64,000 nt of DNA from Rhodococcus sp. 1163 (GTDB lineage: Bacteria; Actinomycetota; Actinomycetes; Mycobacteriales; Mycobacteriaceae): assembly GCF_002091985.1 (NCBI RefSeq), contig NZ_MKKX01000038.1, positions 186,001 through 250,000 on the forward strand, in the 5' to 3' direction. The first letter of the stretch is position 1; every line of letters starts with the position of its first letter. The position numbers were made by a program, and so were the translations under genes. The notes under the pieces were generated by a model. That model ran no database searches and had not been told where the DNA came from. It was given only the letters and a program-made list of their open reading frames with translations. Positions 41,344 through 53,281 of the stretch are shown in pieces.

Positions 41344-42851
41344 CCAATCGTCTGTTCGGGCAGCGGGATGTACTCGATGGTGCGAACATCGCAAGTGTGA
41401 CTTCACGAGTGTCCGTCTCCGACAGTGAACTGCCCCCACAGGTCGTGGTGCTCTTCGGAGCAACAGGTGACCTGGCACGCCGCAAACTTCTATCGGGGAT
41501 GATGCACCTGGCATTGTCGGACCTCGCTCCGCGAATACGTGTCGTTGGAACTTCGCTGGAAGAGATGACAAGTGACGAGTTTCGTCAGATGGCCCTGGAA
41601 TCGGTCGTCGAATTCTCCACCCGCACGGTCTCCGACGAGCATTGGAGCGAGTTCGCACGCAAGCTGACCTATGTATCGCAGAAAGCCGGGCCTGCCGCGC
41701 TCGCCGACGCTGTTGCGCACGCCGAGATGGAGTTGGGTCCGGGAACCAGACGCCTGCACTACCTCAGTGTGCCGCCGAAAGCAGCTCTTGCCGTAGTCGA
41801 GATGCTCGGTGCCGCCGACCTGGTCGAACGATCGCGCATCATCATGGAGAAGCCGTTCGGTACCGACCTCGACAGTGCGATAGCCCTCAACGCCACACTG
41901 CACGAGACGTTCGAGGAAGATCAGATCTTCCGGATAGATCACTTCCTCGGAAAAGAGCCTGCACAGAACATCCTTGCTTTCCGATTCGCCAACGGCCTGT
42001 TCGAGCCGATCTGGAACCGAAACTTCATCGACCACATTCAGATCGACATTCCCGAGAAGTTGGGACTGGACGGTCGCGCGAACTTCTACGAATCCACCGG
42101 AGCTTTCAAGGACATGGTGGTCACCCACCTGTTTCAAGTTCTCGCGTTCATGGCGATGGAGCCACCGACCGCCCTCGAACCCGGTGCGATCGGCGAGGAG
42201 AAGAACAAGGTCTTCCGCTCGATGATCCCTCTGGACCCGAAAAAGGTTGTGCGCGGACAATATTCCGGCTATCGGTCGGAGTCCGGGGTGGCTGACGATT
42301 CCGACACCGACACGTTCGTCGCACTCCAATGCGAAATCGACAACTGGCGGTGGGCAGGGGTTCCGTTCTACCTACGGACCGGTAAGCGGTTGGCCGAAGG
42401 ACAACGGATCATTTCGATTGCTTTCCGTGAGCCACCCAAATCGATGTTCCCGGCAGGATCGGGCGTCGGCGCGCAGGGGCCGGACCACCTGACGTTCGAC
42501 CTAGCAGACGCGTCGAAGGTGTCGCTGTCGTTCTACGGCAAACGGCCGGGCCCAGGGATGCGGCTCGATAAATTGTCCATGCAGTTTTCCATCCAGGACA
42601 CCGAACGGGTCGGCGACGTCCTCGAAGCGTACGAGCGCTTGATTCTCGACGCCATGCACGGAGACCACACACTCTTCACGACGGCAGAGGGTATCGAGCG
42701 ACTGTGGGAGGTGTCGGCGCCTCTCCTTGCCGATCCGCCGCCAGTACGGCTGTATTCACCTGGCTCGTGGGGGCCCAATGCCATTCATCAACTCGTCGCC
42801 CCGCACGCGTGGCGGTTGCCGTTCGAACGTGCGTGGCGCGAGAAGAAGTGA
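41340..42851 (+). CDS. zwf: Glucose-6-phosphate 1-dehydrogenase
   Basis: First step of the oxidative pentose phosphate pathway, making NADPH. 503 residues. Nucleotide-binding [11 protein letters not shown] near residue 40, catalytic [13 protein letters not shown] with the key His near 200, and [14 protein letters not shown] 41340 overlaps the upstream stop (GTGA); in-frame GTGs at about 41400 would shorten a non-conserved 20-25 residue leader, so the exact start is open. Not in the opcA-tal-tkt cluster typical of actinobacteria, so it may be one of two paralogues. Confidence 0.93.
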   Translation: MTNRLFGQRDVLDGANIASVTSRVSVSDSELPPQVVVLFGATGDLARRKLLSGMMHLALSDLAPRIRVVGTSLEEMTSDEFRQMALESVVEFSTRTVSDEHWSEFARKLTYVSQKAGPAALADAVAHAEMELGPGTRRLHYLSVPPKAALAVVEMLGAADLVERSRIIMEKPFGTDLDSAIALNATLHETFEEDQIFRIDHFLGKEPAQNILAFRFANGLFEPIWNRNFIDHIQIDIPEKLGLDGRANFYESTGAFKDMVVTHLFQVLAFMAMEPPTALEPGAIGEEKNKVFRSMIPLDPKKVVRGQYSGYRSESGVADDSDTDTFVALQCEIDNWRWAGVPFYLRTGKRLAEGQRIISIAFREPPKSMFPAGSGVGAQGPDHLTFDLADASKVSLSFYGKRPGPGMRLDKLSMQFSIQDTERVGDVLEAYERLILDAMHGDHTLFTTAEGIERLWEVSAPLLADPPPVRLYSPGSWGPNAIHQLVAPHAWRLPFERAWREKK

Positions 42852-42853
42852 CG

Positions 42854-43327
42854 TCAGAAGCCGCTGCGGTCCTTGCGTATCTGATCGCGCAGTGCCCCTT
42901 GGACTGCTTGTGAGAGCCATGAATTGAGCGACACCCCATTGGTGGAGGCTGCTTCCTCGGCGCGCTCCTTCATGTGTTCGACCATGCGAAGGGTCACTCG
43001 ACGCATTTCGCCGGTGACCTCGTCCATCGTCGGATAGTTCTCGGACGAGGTGCCACTATCCGATGATGCTGACTCAGCGGCCGTAGGAGACATTCGGATC
43101 TCGCCGAAGACGTCGCCGCCGTCGAGGCGGACGTGGACCGAGCGGTCGCCGAGTTGCTCGTTCAGTTCGCCGGCGAATTCCGACAGCGCGCTCATCAGCA
43201 TGAGTTTGGCCGACGCTTCGGCGGCTGAGCCGAGTGCTTCCGCAGTCTGTCTCGTGTGTTCGTCACCCAGCGCAGCGGCAGCGAGTAGATCGGCGCGCAG
43301 CGAGGCGGTGTGCTTGTTCAGTTCCAT
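42854..43327 (-). CDS. HicB/Arc-like (ribbon-helix-helix) antitoxin family protein
   Basis: 157 residues. The C-terminal 50 ([40 protein letters not shown], core [16 protein letters not shown]) look like a ribbon-helix-helix domain of the HicB type: beta strand, helix, then [10 protein letters not shown]. The N-terminal part is helical with no known motif. No HicA toxin gene is adjacent; neighbours are zwf (convergent, 2 bp) and thyX (divergent). It may be a stand-alone regulator. Confidence 0.7.
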   Translation of the reverse strand: MELNKHTASLRADLLAAAALGDEHTRQTAEALGSAAEASAKLMLMSALSEFAGELNEQLGDRSVHVRLDGGDVFGEIRMSPTAAESASSDSGTSSENYPTMDEVTGEMRRVTLRMVEHMKERAEEAASTNGVSLNSWLSQAVQGALRDQIRKDRSGF

Positions 43328-43426
43328 GACGTCAGTGTGACGCCATTAGTGACGTCACGCAAGGTGTCACGGTGTACATGGATAGGCTGCACCGACGGAC
43401 GGGCCAGCTCGAGTGGAGGAACTGCG

Positions 43427-44179
43427 GTGCCGAATACGGTGTCACTGAACGTGCAATTGGTTGCCAAGACCGAATTCTCGGGGCCACCCGACATCCCATG
43501 GGAGACCGATGCCGATGGCGGACAGGCCCTGGTCGAGTTCGCTGGTCGCGCCTGCTATCAGAGTTGGTCCAAGCCCAATCCGCGGACTGCGACCAATGCG
43601 TCGTATCTGCGGCACCTTCTCGATGTCGGGCACCTGTCGGTGCTCGAACATGCGAGCGTCAGCTTCTACATCACCGGCATCTCTCGGTCGTGCACCCACG
43701 AGCTGATCCGACACCGGCATTTCTCGTACTCGCAGCTCTCGCAGCGATTCGTCCCCGAGAACGACGCCAAGGTCATCATTCCCCCTGCTATCGAGGGTGA
43801 CCCGCATCTGGAGGCACTCTTCGAACGAGCTACCGACGCCAGTCGGGCCGCCTACGTCGAACTGCTGGATGCTCTCGACCACAAGCTCGAAGGCGTCACC
43901 AACTCGGCGTTGCGGGGTAAGCAAGCTCGTCAGGCTGCCCGGTCGGTGTTGCCGAACGCGACCGAGACACGCCTGCTCGTCACCGGCAACTACCGGGCGT
44001 GGCGTCACTTCGTCTCGATGCGAGCTTCCGAGCACGCGGATGTCGAAATCCGGCGACTCGCCGTGGAATGTCTGCGTCAGTTGGCAGAGGTAGCACCGGA
44101 TGTCTTCGGCGATTTCGAGATATCGGCGTTGGCCGATGGTTCCGAGGTGGCGCACAGTCCATTCGTGACCGAGTTGTGA
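43427..44179 (+). CDS. thyX: Flavin-dependent thymidylate synthase
   Basis: Makes dTMP from dUMP with FAD and methylenetetrahydrofolate. From GTG 43427 ([17 protein letters not shown]), with GGAGGA ahead, it has 250 residues. The ThyX signature [14 protein letters not shown] (RHRx7S) is intact; [20 protein letters not shown] carries the dUMP-binding residues. It precedes dapA, as in mycobacteria. The ORF frame is open to 43310 but without homology. Confidence 0.96.
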   Translation: MPNTVSLNVQLVAKTEFSGPPDIPWETDADGGQALVEFAGRACYQSWSKPNPRTATNASYLRHLLDVGHLSVLEHASVSFYITGISRSCTHELIRHRHFSYSQLSQRFVPENDAKVIIPPAIEGDPHLEALFERATDASRAAYVELLDALDHKLEGVTNSALRGKQARQAARSVLPNATETRLLVTGNYRAWRHFVSMRASEHADVEIRRLAVECLRQLAEVAPDVFGDFEISALADGSEVAHSPFVTEL

Positions 44180-44192
44180 GGACCGCCGGTAG

Positions 44193-46939
<2,747 letters not shown>

Positions 46940-46958
46940 CAGTTTCTTCGTCTCCGAC

Positions 46959-47001
46959 CGACTCCGCCCCGCAGAAGCTCGAGAGCTGCGGGGCGGAGTC
47001 G
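46959..47001 (+). terminator. Strong hairpin after rnj
   Basis: A perfect 16-bp stem (46959-46974 with 46986-47001) around an 11-base loop, 20 bases past the rnj stop, followed by a T/C-rich run (TCTGCTTTCGCTTCC). It probably serves as terminator for rnj and, read from the other side, for the convergent TauE gene. Confidence 0.75.
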
Positions 47002-47029
47002 TCTGCTTTCGCTTCCGAGTAAGGACCAG

Positions 47030-47055
47030 GAATAGGCGAAGAGACTAGGCGAAGA
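47030..47055. repeat. 13-bp tandem duplication across the TauE-gene stop codon
   Basis: GAATAGGCGAAGA (47030-47042) and GACTAGGCGAAGA (47043-47055), 12 of 13 identical. The second copy contains the stop codon of the TauE-family gene (minus strand), so the duplication copied the gene end into the 3' flank. Confidence 0.8.
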
Positions 47056-47827
47056 TCAGCCGCCACAGTCCGATGAGGCCGAGGACGACGATTGCGCTCC
47101 GCAGTGCCCATGGTGAGAGCCTTCGTCCGTATCGCGCACCCACCGACCCGCCTAGGACCGATCCGACGGCTATCAAACCTGCTGCAGCCCAGCTGATTTG
47201 GTCGAACGCGAAAATTGTGTAAGCGAGCGCCGCGACGACGTTGACGATGAGCGAGAGCAAGTTCTTGGCCGCGTTCATTCGCTGTATCGACTCGGGAAGC
47301 AGCACCCCCATGACGCCGATCAGGAGGATCCCCTGCGCTGCAGTGAAATAGCCGCCGTAGATTCCGACAACGAATGTCCCGATGGTCAGCAGTATCAGCT
47401 TTGCCCGGCTGACATGGTCGGCAGCTTCACCGGCCGCCTCCGAGCGGCGCCTCGCCCACGCCTGGATGCGGGGCTGAAGGACCACGAGAACCAAGGCGGC
47501 GATGAGAAGTACGGGAACCACCGCAATGAAGACGGACGGCGGCAGGTGCAGCAGCAGCCACGCACCGAGCAGCGCACCGAAGAACGATGCGGGTATCTGC
47601 CAGCGCAGCCGGTGCCACTGTCCTGCGAGTTCTCGTCGATATCCCCACGTGCCGGAGGCGCTACCGGCGACCAATCCGATCGCATTCGACATCGTCGCAA
47701 TCTGCGGGGGATACCCGAAGGCGACGAGGGTCGGAAAGGTGATCAGAGTTCCGGAACCGACGACGGCATTGATGGCTCCAGCACCGAAGCCCGCTACGAG
47801 AATGACGAGAATTTCCGATACAGGCAC
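47045..47827 (-). CDS. TauE/SafE-family membrane permease (sulfite/organosulfonate exporter family)
   Basis: 260 residues from GTG 47827 (VPVSEILVILVAGFGAG), with about eight helices. The two half-repeats show GAINAVVGSGTLITFPTL and GGYFTAAQGILLIGVMG, characteristic of the family. The substrate is unknown: members export sulfite, sulfoacetate or other anions. An upstream in-frame start at 47881 would add 18 residues with no similarity and overlap the divergent gene. Terminator shared with rnj. Confidence 0.87.
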   Translation of the reverse strand: MPVSEILVILVAGFGAGAINAVVGSGTLITFPTLVAFGYPPQIATMSNAIGLVAGSASGTWGYRRELAGQWHRLRWQIPASFFGALLGAWLLLHLPPSVFIAVVPVLLIAALVLVVLQPRIQAWARRRSEAAGEAADHVSRAKLILLTIGTFVVGIYGGYFTAAQGILLIGVMGVLLPESIQRMNAAKNLLSLIVNVVAALAYTIFAFDQISWAAAGLIAVGSVLGGSVGARYGRRLSPWALRSAIVVLGLIGLWRLIFA

Positions 47828-47896
47828 TGAACCGAGGTTACGGACGCGGCGCCGAAGACTGTGCACGGGGGACGTACGCACGTACGGTGGTTCGAT

Positions 47897-48520
47897 GTGA
47901 GCCTTGCACAGGATGAACGCGCAGCCCTAGTACGTACATTGGAAATGTTGGGGGAGGACACACCGACGCTGTGCGGTGGGTGGACGGGCCGTGATCTGGC
48001 CGCGCACCTCGTCGTTCGGGAGCGTCGCTTGGATGCCGCACCTGGAATTCTGATTCCCTTCCTCGCCGGATACACCGAGAAGGTCCAGAGCCAGGTAGCT
48101 GCCAAGCCTTTCGACGAACTGGTCGAGGACATTCGGACAGGACCGCCCATATGGTCACCGTTCAAAATCCTCGATCCGTTGATCAACGTCGGCGAAATGT
48201 TCGTTCATCACGAAGACCTGCGTCGTGCGCAGCCCGAGTGGTCACCGCGAACTTTGCCGCAAGCGATGGAAGACAAATTGTTCTCGACCGTGGGGTTGAT
48301 CGGGCGCAAGTCCTATCGCCGAGCTCCGGTCGGTGTGGAGCTGCGCACGACCGATGGACGGTCCGTGACCGTCAAGAAGAGTTCACGCGGTCAGGTGACC
48401 CTGATCGGACCACCTTCGGAACTGTTGCTGCATGCATTCGGTCGGAGCGCTGTGCGGCTCGAGAAAGAGGGTGATCCTCGCGATGTGGAGGCGCTCGACG
48501 CGCTCGATCGGAGCTTCTGA
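47897..48520 (+). CDS. TIGR03085-family metal-binding protein (maleylpyruvate isomerase/DinB-like fold)
   Basis: 207 residues from GTG 47897 (VSLAQDERAALVRTLEMLG). A four-helix DinB-like bundle is suggested by TLCGGWTGRDLAAHLVVRERR with a conserved His, and by GEMFVHHEDLRRAQPEW, whose His pair should bind metal. The family is actinobacterial; function unknown, possibly mycothiol-dependent. TACGGT (47883-47888) 8 bases ahead suggests a leaderless transcript. The longer frame from 47861 is less likely. Confidence 0.82.
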   Translation: MSLAQDERAALVRTLEMLGEDTPTLCGGWTGRDLAAHLVVRERRLDAAPGILIPFLAGYTEKVQSQVAAKPFDELVEDIRTGPPIWSPFKILDPLINVGEMFVHHEDLRRAQPEWSPRTLPQAMEDKLFSTVGLIGRKSYRRAPVGVELRTTDGRSVTVKKSSRGQVTLIGPPSELLLHAFGRSAVRLEKEGDPRDVEALDALDRSF

Positions 48521-48578
48521 GCCCTGTTGCTCGTGTTGCGGATGGTTTCGAAGGTGCCCTTGCGACTAACCTAGGTGT

Positions 48579-51254
48579 ATGGCAGGAAAGACCAGCACTC
48601 GAAGTTCGGGTACCGGCGGCACCGGTGCCTCGTCGACGTCGCGGGCTTCGGGGGGATCACGCAAGTCTTCCGGGGGGCGCACCGTCAGCACACCACGTAA
48701 ACCCACAGCTCCACGCACGTCACCTGCGGCACGTACGTCACCAGCAGCACGCAAGGCGGCGCCGGCGCGTAGCGGCGCCGGTTCTCGTGGGGGTGCTCGT
48801 CGACCGGCCAAGAAGAACACCGGTGGTGTGGTCTCTGCCGTCGGACGCGGGATTTCCTCGACGTGGTCGATGGCGGCCAAAGGCGTCGGCGCGACGACTC
48901 GAACCGTCAGCAAGGCCAAGGATATCGATCACGGCCACCGACGCGACGGCATCGCGCTGGGTCTGATCGCTCTGTGCGTCGTGGTTGCGGCAGCGGTGTG
49001 GTTCAGCGCTGGCGGGCCCGTTGGGGAGGGTATCGAGATCGCAGTCCGCGCCGTCATCGGTGGAGCCGGATACATCGTGCCGGCACTCGGAGTCGCGATC
49101 GCGGTCATCCTGATGCGCTCGGAATCGAATCCGGACATCCGCCCGCGACTGGTTCTCGGGTCGATCCTGCTCGCGCTTCCGATCCTGGGACTGTGGCATC
49201 TGGCTGCGGGTTCACCGTCCGACTCGGCCGGCCGCTCCGAGGGCGGCGGTTTTGTCGGGTACGTCGCGGGAGGCCCGATCACCGACGGTCTGACCGTCTG
49301 GCTCGCTGTACCGCTCCTCCTGCTGGCAGGTCTGTTCGGTGTGCTTCTGCTGACCGGCACCACGGTGCGCGACATCCCGGATCGTCTGCGTTCGTTGTTC
49401 GGCACGGACAGTCGAGGCGATGAATACGGAGACTACGACCCAGCAGATTTCGGGGCCGACTTCAGCGACGACTACGGCGACCACGAGAGCTCCGGATTCG
49501 ACGCCGACGGATACCCCGTCGACGGACCGAACGCGGACCCGTACGGCAACTACCCGACCGAAGAATATGTTCCGGTCAAGAAGCCTCGTACACGAAAAGC
49601 AGCGCCCGTGGTCGACGAGCCCACCGAGGTCATGGAACCTGCAACGCAGGCGCCGACCGCACCTCCGGTTCGCCCCAAGCCCAAGCCGATCGTCAAGGCC
49701 GCGGAGCCCAAGCCCGAAGCCGAGGAAGACAAAATCGTCGTCGACCGCGTCGTCGACGGGGACTACACGCTGCCGCCGCTGTCACTGTTGATCGAAGGCG
49801 ATCCGCCCAAGACACGCAGCCAGGCCAACGACACGATGATCGAGGCCATCTCCGAGGTCCTCGACCAATTCAAGATCGATGCGGCAGTAACGGGGTTCAC
49901 CCGTGGACCGACCGTCACTCGGTACGAGGTCGAGCTCGGACCCGGTGTCAAGGTCGAGAAGATCACCGCGCTCGCGCGCAACATCGCGTACGCGGTCGCA
50001 ACGGACAACGTGCGCCTACTTGCACCGATCCCAGGAAAATCGGCAGTCGGCATCGAGGTGCCGAACTCGGACCGCGAGATGGTTCGACTCGCCGATGTGC
50101 TCACCGCGACATCGACCCGTAAGGATCATCATCCGCTGGTGATCGGACTCGGCAAGGACATCGAAGGTAACTTCCAGAGCGCCAACCTGGCGAAGATGCC
50201 GCACCTTCTCGTTGCCGGTTCCACCGGATCCGGTAAGTCCAGCTTCGTGAACTCGATGCTCGTCTCGCTACTCGCACGCGCGACGCCGGACGAGGTTCGC
50301 ATGATCCTGATCGACCCGAAAATGGTCGAGCTGACGCCGTACGAAGGTATTCCGCACCTGATCACCCCGATCATCACGCAGCCGAAGAAGGCAGCGGCAG
50401 CATTGGCATGGCTGGTCGAGGAGATGGAACAGCGGTACCAGGACATGCAGATCAACAAGGTCCGGCACATCGACGACTTCAACAAGAAGGTGCGATCCGG
50501 TGAGATCACCGCGCCCCTCGGAAGCGAACGTGTCTACCGGCCGTATCCGTACATTCTCGCTATCGTCGACGAGCTCGCGGACCTGATGATGACCGCCCCG
50601 CGTGACGTCGAAGATGCCATCGTCCGCATCACCCAGAAGGCCCGCGCGGCAGGAATCCACCTCGTCCTTGCCACGCAGAGACCCTCTGTCGACGTCGTTA
50701 CCGGTCTGATCAAGACCAATGTGCCGTCCCGTCTTGCGTTCGCGACGTCCTCGCTCACCGACTCTCGCGTCATCCTCGATCAGCCCGGCGCCGAGAAGCT
50801 CATCGGTATGGGCGATGCGCTCTTCCTACCGATGGGTGCAGGTAAACCGACTCGCCTGCAGGGCGCCTTCATCACCGACGAAGAGATCTCGGCAGTAGTC
50901 GACTTCGCCAAGAACCAGGCAGAGCCGGAGTACAACGAGACAGTCACCGCGGCCAAGGCATCGGAGAAGAAGGACGTCGATCCCGACATCGGCGATGATC
51001 TCGATGTCCTGCTCCAAGCCGTCGAACTTGTGGTCACCAGCCAGTTCGGTTCGACGTCGATGTTGCAGCGAAAGTTGCGCGTCGGGTTCGCCAAAGCCGG
51101 GCGATTGATCGACCTGATGGAGAACCGAGGAGTCGTCGGGCCCAGTGAGGGCTCGAAGGCTCGCGAGGTTCTGATCAAGCCCGACGAACTCGACGGGTTG
51201 CTGTGGTCGATTCGAGGTGGCGACCCGGACGAGGCGCCCTCCGACGATGACTAG
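48579..51254 (+). CDS. ftsK: DNA translocase FtsK/SpoIIIE
   Basis: Septum-located motor that pumps chromosome ends during division. 891 residues: a basic Ser/Arg/Thr-rich N-terminus (about 1-110), four transmembrane segments (about 120-275), an acidic/proline linker, a RecA-like motor with Walker A GSTGSGKSS (near residue 550), Walker B YILAIVDELADLM, and the DNA-reading gamma winged helix at the end (TSQFGSTSMLQRKLRVGFAKA). TAACCT (48567-48572), 6 bases before the ATG, suggests a leaderless mRNA. Confidence 0.97.
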   Translation: MAGKTSTRSSGTGGTGASSTSRASGGSRKSSGGRTVSTPRKPTAPRTSPAARTSPAARKAAPARSGAGSRGGARRPAKKNTGGVVSAVGRGISSTWSMAAKGVGATTRTVSKAKDIDHGHRRDGIALGLIALCVVVAAAVWFSAGGPVGEGIEIAVRAVIGGAGYIVPALGVAIAVILMRSESNPDIRPRLVLGSILLALPILGLWHLAAGSPSDSAGRSEGGGFVGYVAGGPITDGLTVWLAVPLLLLAGLFGVLLLTGTTVRDIPDRLRSLFGTDSRGDEYGDYDPADFGADFSDDYGDHESSGFDADGYPVDGPNADPYGNYPTEEYVPVKKPRTRKAAPVVDEPTEVMEPATQAPTAPPVRPKPKPIVKAAEPKPEAEEDKIVVDRVVDGDYTLPPLSLLIEGDPPKTRSQANDTMIEAISEVLDQFKIDAAVTGFTRGPTVTRYEVELGPGVKVEKITALARNIAYAVATDNVRLLAPIPGKSAVGIEVPNSDREMVRLADVLTATSTRKDHHPLVIGLGKDIEGNFQSANLAKMPHLLVAGSTGSGKSSFVNSMLVSLLARATPDEVRMILIDPKMVELTPYEGIPHLITPIITQPKKAAAALAWLVEEMEQRYQDMQINKVRHIDDFNKKVRSGEITAPLGSERVYRPYPYILAIVDELADLMMTAPRDVEDAIVRITQKARAAGIHLVLATQRPSVDVVTGLIKTNVPSRLAFATSSLTDSRVILDQPGAEKLIGMGDALFLPMGAGKPTRLQGAFITDEEISAVVDFAKNQAEPEYNETVTAAKASEKKDVDPDIGDDLDVLLQAVELVVTSQFGSTSMLQRKLRVGFAKAGRLIDLMENRGVVGPSEGSKAREVLIKPDELDGLLWSIRGGDPDEAPSDDD

Positions 51255-51532
51255 GCAAACGCACCCATGACCGGTTTCCACTCGGTGACGACCGACGTCT
51301 CGATCAGGTTTTCGGTGGCGAACGGATCTTGCGCGAACAAGGTCTTCACCGAGTCGACGTCGGTTCCGTCGACGATGATCAAAGCGCCGCTTCCATCGGT
51401 GTAAGGGCCGCTGGAGATGAGGGTCTTCTTCTCCAGCAGGTCGGCAAGCCAAGCACGATGGTTGGCGCGATGAGTGTCTCGCCCGGCGATCGTACTGCGG
51501 GAGTAGGTGTAGACAACGGCGAACAATGCCAT
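51251..51532 (-). CDS. YciI-family protein
   Basis: 93 residues from ATG 51532 (MALFAVVYTYSRS), with GAAGGA ahead. The ferredoxin-like fold is recognised from the conserved His in AGRDTHRANHRAWL and the Asp in FAQDPFATENL. Function unknown in this lineage. It overlaps the ftsK stop (convergent) by 4 bases and follows argA on the same strand. Confidence 0.85.
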   Translation of the reverse strand: MALFAVVYTYSRSTIAGRDTHRANHRAWLADLLEKKTLISSGPYTDGSGALIIVDGTDVDSVKTLFAQDPFATENLIETSVVTEWKPVMGAFA

Positions 51533-51573
51533 GATGTTTCGTCCTTCGGAGTAAGCGAATCGAGTTCGCACCG

Positions 51574-51627
51574 GATTGATTCAGGGGTTTCGATTACTGC
51601 AGGGGTTTGGACTACTGCAGGGAGTTG
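51574..51627. repeat. 18-bp tandem repeat, 3 degenerate copies, between argA and the YciI gene
   Basis: Units at 51574-51591, 51592-51609 and 51610-51627 (core ACTGCAGGGGTTTG). They fill the gap just past the argA stop at 51635. The remainder of the gap shows nothing else. Confidence 0.85.
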
Positions 51628-51634
51628 GATCGAC

Positions 51635-52243
51635 TCAGAGGGGGAGCAGCATTCGGGTGTTGCCCAGGGTGTTCGGCTTCACGTAACTGAGGTCGAGGAA
51701 TTCTGCGACGCCAGTGTCGTACGACCTGCACATTTCGGCGTAGACCTCGGCTGTGACGGGTGTTCCCTCGATCTCGAGAAAGCCGTGGCGTGTGAAGAAG
51801 TCCACCTCGAAGGTGAGCACGAACAGCTTCTGAAGAGCCAGGTCGCGGGCCACTCGAATCAAAGTGTCGACGATGAGACGGCCGGCACCGAGGCCCTTGG
51901 CCGCCGGATCCACCGCGACCGTACGTACTTCACCGAGGTCGGCCCACAAGACGTGGAGCGCACCACAGCCGATGACGGTGTCCCCTCGTTCGGCGACCCA
52001 GAACTCCTGAACCGCTTCGTACAGCGTGACCAGGTTTTTCTCGAGGAGGATCTTCCCGGCGTAGATGTCGATCAGTCGCTTGATCTCCGGAATGTCGGAC
52101 GTGCGAGCACGGCGGACGACCACGTCGTCACCGGGACGAGAGGTCTCGCGGCGTTCGAGTGCTGCATCGAATGCTGTGTCGAGTGCGTTGTCGGACGTTC
52201 CGTCGACATGGTGTCGACTCGCCCGGTTCGGCCCAGAAGTCAT
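51635..52243 (-). CDS. argA: Amino-acid N-acetyltransferase (N-acetylglutamate synthase, single-domain ArgA type)
   Basis: First step of arginine synthesis. 202 residues from ATG 52243; a GNAT domain (about 40-190) with VRTVAVDPAAKGLGAGRLIVD (acetyl-CoA loop) and GFLEIEGTPV. No amino-acid kinase domain, as in the short ArgA (Rv2747) of mycobacteria. TACTGT on this strand (52251-52256), 7 bases before the ATG, suggests a leaderless mRNA. Position between ftsK and pgsA matches mycobacteria, which supports the identity. Confidence 0.87.
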   Translation of the reverse strand: MTSGPNRASRHHVDGTSDNALDTAFDAALERRETSRPGDDVVVRRARTSDIPEIKRLIDIYAGKILLEKNLVTLYEAVQEFWVAERGDTVIGCGALHVLWADLGEVRTVAVDPAAKGLGAGRLIVDTLIRVARDLALQKLFVLTFEVDFFTRHGFLEIEGTPVTAEVYAEMCRSYDTGVAEFLDLSYVKPNTLGNTRMLLPL

Positions 52244-52359
52244 GTGGTGAACAGTAGTCAACGTTGCAACGGATATTCTTTCCGTGTGTCCGTAACCGAA
52301 CTGGTCCGAAATGAATCTGGACACCTTTGTCGGCGTATCGGCATCAGGGACTCGGCGGT

Positions 52360-52980
52360 ATGAGCGAACCCCTGGCTCCCGGCCCGAATCTGCCGCACAG
52401 CAACTCGAGCACCGGGAACGTCGAACCTGCACCGATCGTCAATATTGCCAATATTTTGACGATGCTTCGAATTGCTCTTGTTCCGGTATTTCTCGCAGTG
52501 CTCTTCGTCGGAGACGGGCACGACAGTGGATGGCGGATAGCCGCGACGGTGGTTTTTGCGGTCGCGGCGATCACCGACCGGATCGACGGGCAGCTCGCCC
52601 GCAAATACGGGTTGGTCACCGATTTCGGAAAGATCGCTGATCCGATCGCAGACAAGGCGTTGATCGGTGCGGCACTCGTCGGACTGTCGATCCTCGGCGA
52701 CCTGCCCTGGTGGGTGACCGTGGTGATCGCGGCACGTGAAGTGGGCATCACACTCGTCAGATTCGCGGTGATCCGGCACGGCGTGATCCCGGCGGGACGC
52801 GGTGGCAAGCTGAAGACCTTGGTGCAGAGTTTTGCGATCGGGATGTATCTGCTGCCCTTGCCTGACCAGGTGCGAGGGGTATCCGTCGCTCTGATGGGCC
52901 TGGCGGTGTTCTTGACGGTCTACACCGGACTCGACTACGTGGTCCAGGCCATTCGCCTGCGCCGGCGGGTGAAGTCGTGA
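52360..52980 (+). CDS. pgsA: CDP-diacylglycerol--glycerol-3-phosphate 3-phosphatidyltransferase
   Basis: Makes phosphatidylglycerophosphate, precursor of phosphatidylglycerol and cardiolipin, in the membrane. 206 residues from ATG 52360. The CDP-alcohol phosphotransferase motif D(x)2DG(x)2AR(x)8G(x)3D(x)3D is complete in DRIDGQLARKYGLVTDFGK followed by IADPIADK. Five or six helices. Upstream in-frame TTG 52327 would add 11 residues. Its stop overlaps a GTG that begins the cinA relic. Confidence 0.94.
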   Translation: MSEPLAPGPNLPHSNSSTGNVEPAPIVNIANILTMLRIALVPVFLAVLFVGDGHDSGWRIAATVVFAVAAITDRIDGQLARKYGLVTDFGKIADPIADKALIGAALVGLSILGDLPWWVTVVIAAREVGITLVRFAVIRHGVIPAGRGGKLKTLVQSFAIGMYLLPLPDQVRGVSVALMGLAVFLTVYTGLDYVVQAIRLRRRVKS

Positions 52981-53169
52981 CCGATCCGCTCGTCGAGGGG
53001 TCAGGACGGACACGAGGTGAGGACGGTCTTCGTCGCTGTCGCGGGCCCCGACGGGACTCAGGTGCAGAAACTCCGACTGTCGGTCGAACGTTGGACAATC
53101 CGACGCGATAGAGTCCGTAGTGCGTTCTCGGAGCTGTTTCGACGGGTGAGCCGGCGCGGCGACGTATAG
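52977..53169 (+). pseudogene. CinA/PncC-type nicotinamide-nucleotide amidase, internally deleted remnant
   Basis: GTG 52977 overlaps the pgsA stop exactly as an intact coupled gene would, and its first codons read VTDPLVEG. From about 53002, in another frame, comes QDGHEVRTVFVAVAGPDG, which is the late CinA block (QDG...VGTVFVAVAGPDG), followed by a normal-looking C-terminus that ends at TAG 53167-53169. The roughly 90-110 residues in between, with the active site, are missing. A CinA-type gene commonly follows pgsA in actinobacteria. This is therefore a deletion relic. The assignment rests on motif recognition by eye. Confidence 0.7.
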
Positions 53170-53173
53170 GGTC

Positions 53174-53202
53174 GGGAACCAATCGGGACCCACCCAGCGT
53201 TG
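53174..53202 (+). promoter_or_regulatory. Candidate SigE-type (ECF) promoter for clgR
   Basis: GGGAACC (53174-53180), 17 bases, then CGTTG (53198-53202). This matches the mycobacterial SigE pattern GGGAACC-N15-17-CGTT. It begins 5 bases after the cinA relic stop and about 80 bases before the clgR ATG. In M. tuberculosis clgR is SigE-controlled, which supports the reading. Confidence 0.65.
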
Positions 53203-53244
53203 TAGCTGAAGATGGTCGATGTAGCTGAAAACGAACGAGACATT

Positions 53245-53274
53245 GATTCGAACGACATGGATTCGAACGAGGAG
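53245..53274. repeat. 15-bp tandem duplication in the clgR leader
   Basis: GATTCGAACGACATG (53245-53259) and GATTCGAACGAGGAG (53260-53274), the second supplying the GAGGAG ribosome-binding site. A separate pair TGTAGCTGAA (53201-53210, 53220-53229) lies just upstream. Confidence 0.75.
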
Positions 53275-53281
53275 GAGCGAG

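Noticed and set aside
42854-43427. Toxin-antitoxin pair around the HicB-like gene
   Set aside because: No HicA-like or other toxin frame lies on either side; the neighbours are zwf and thyX.
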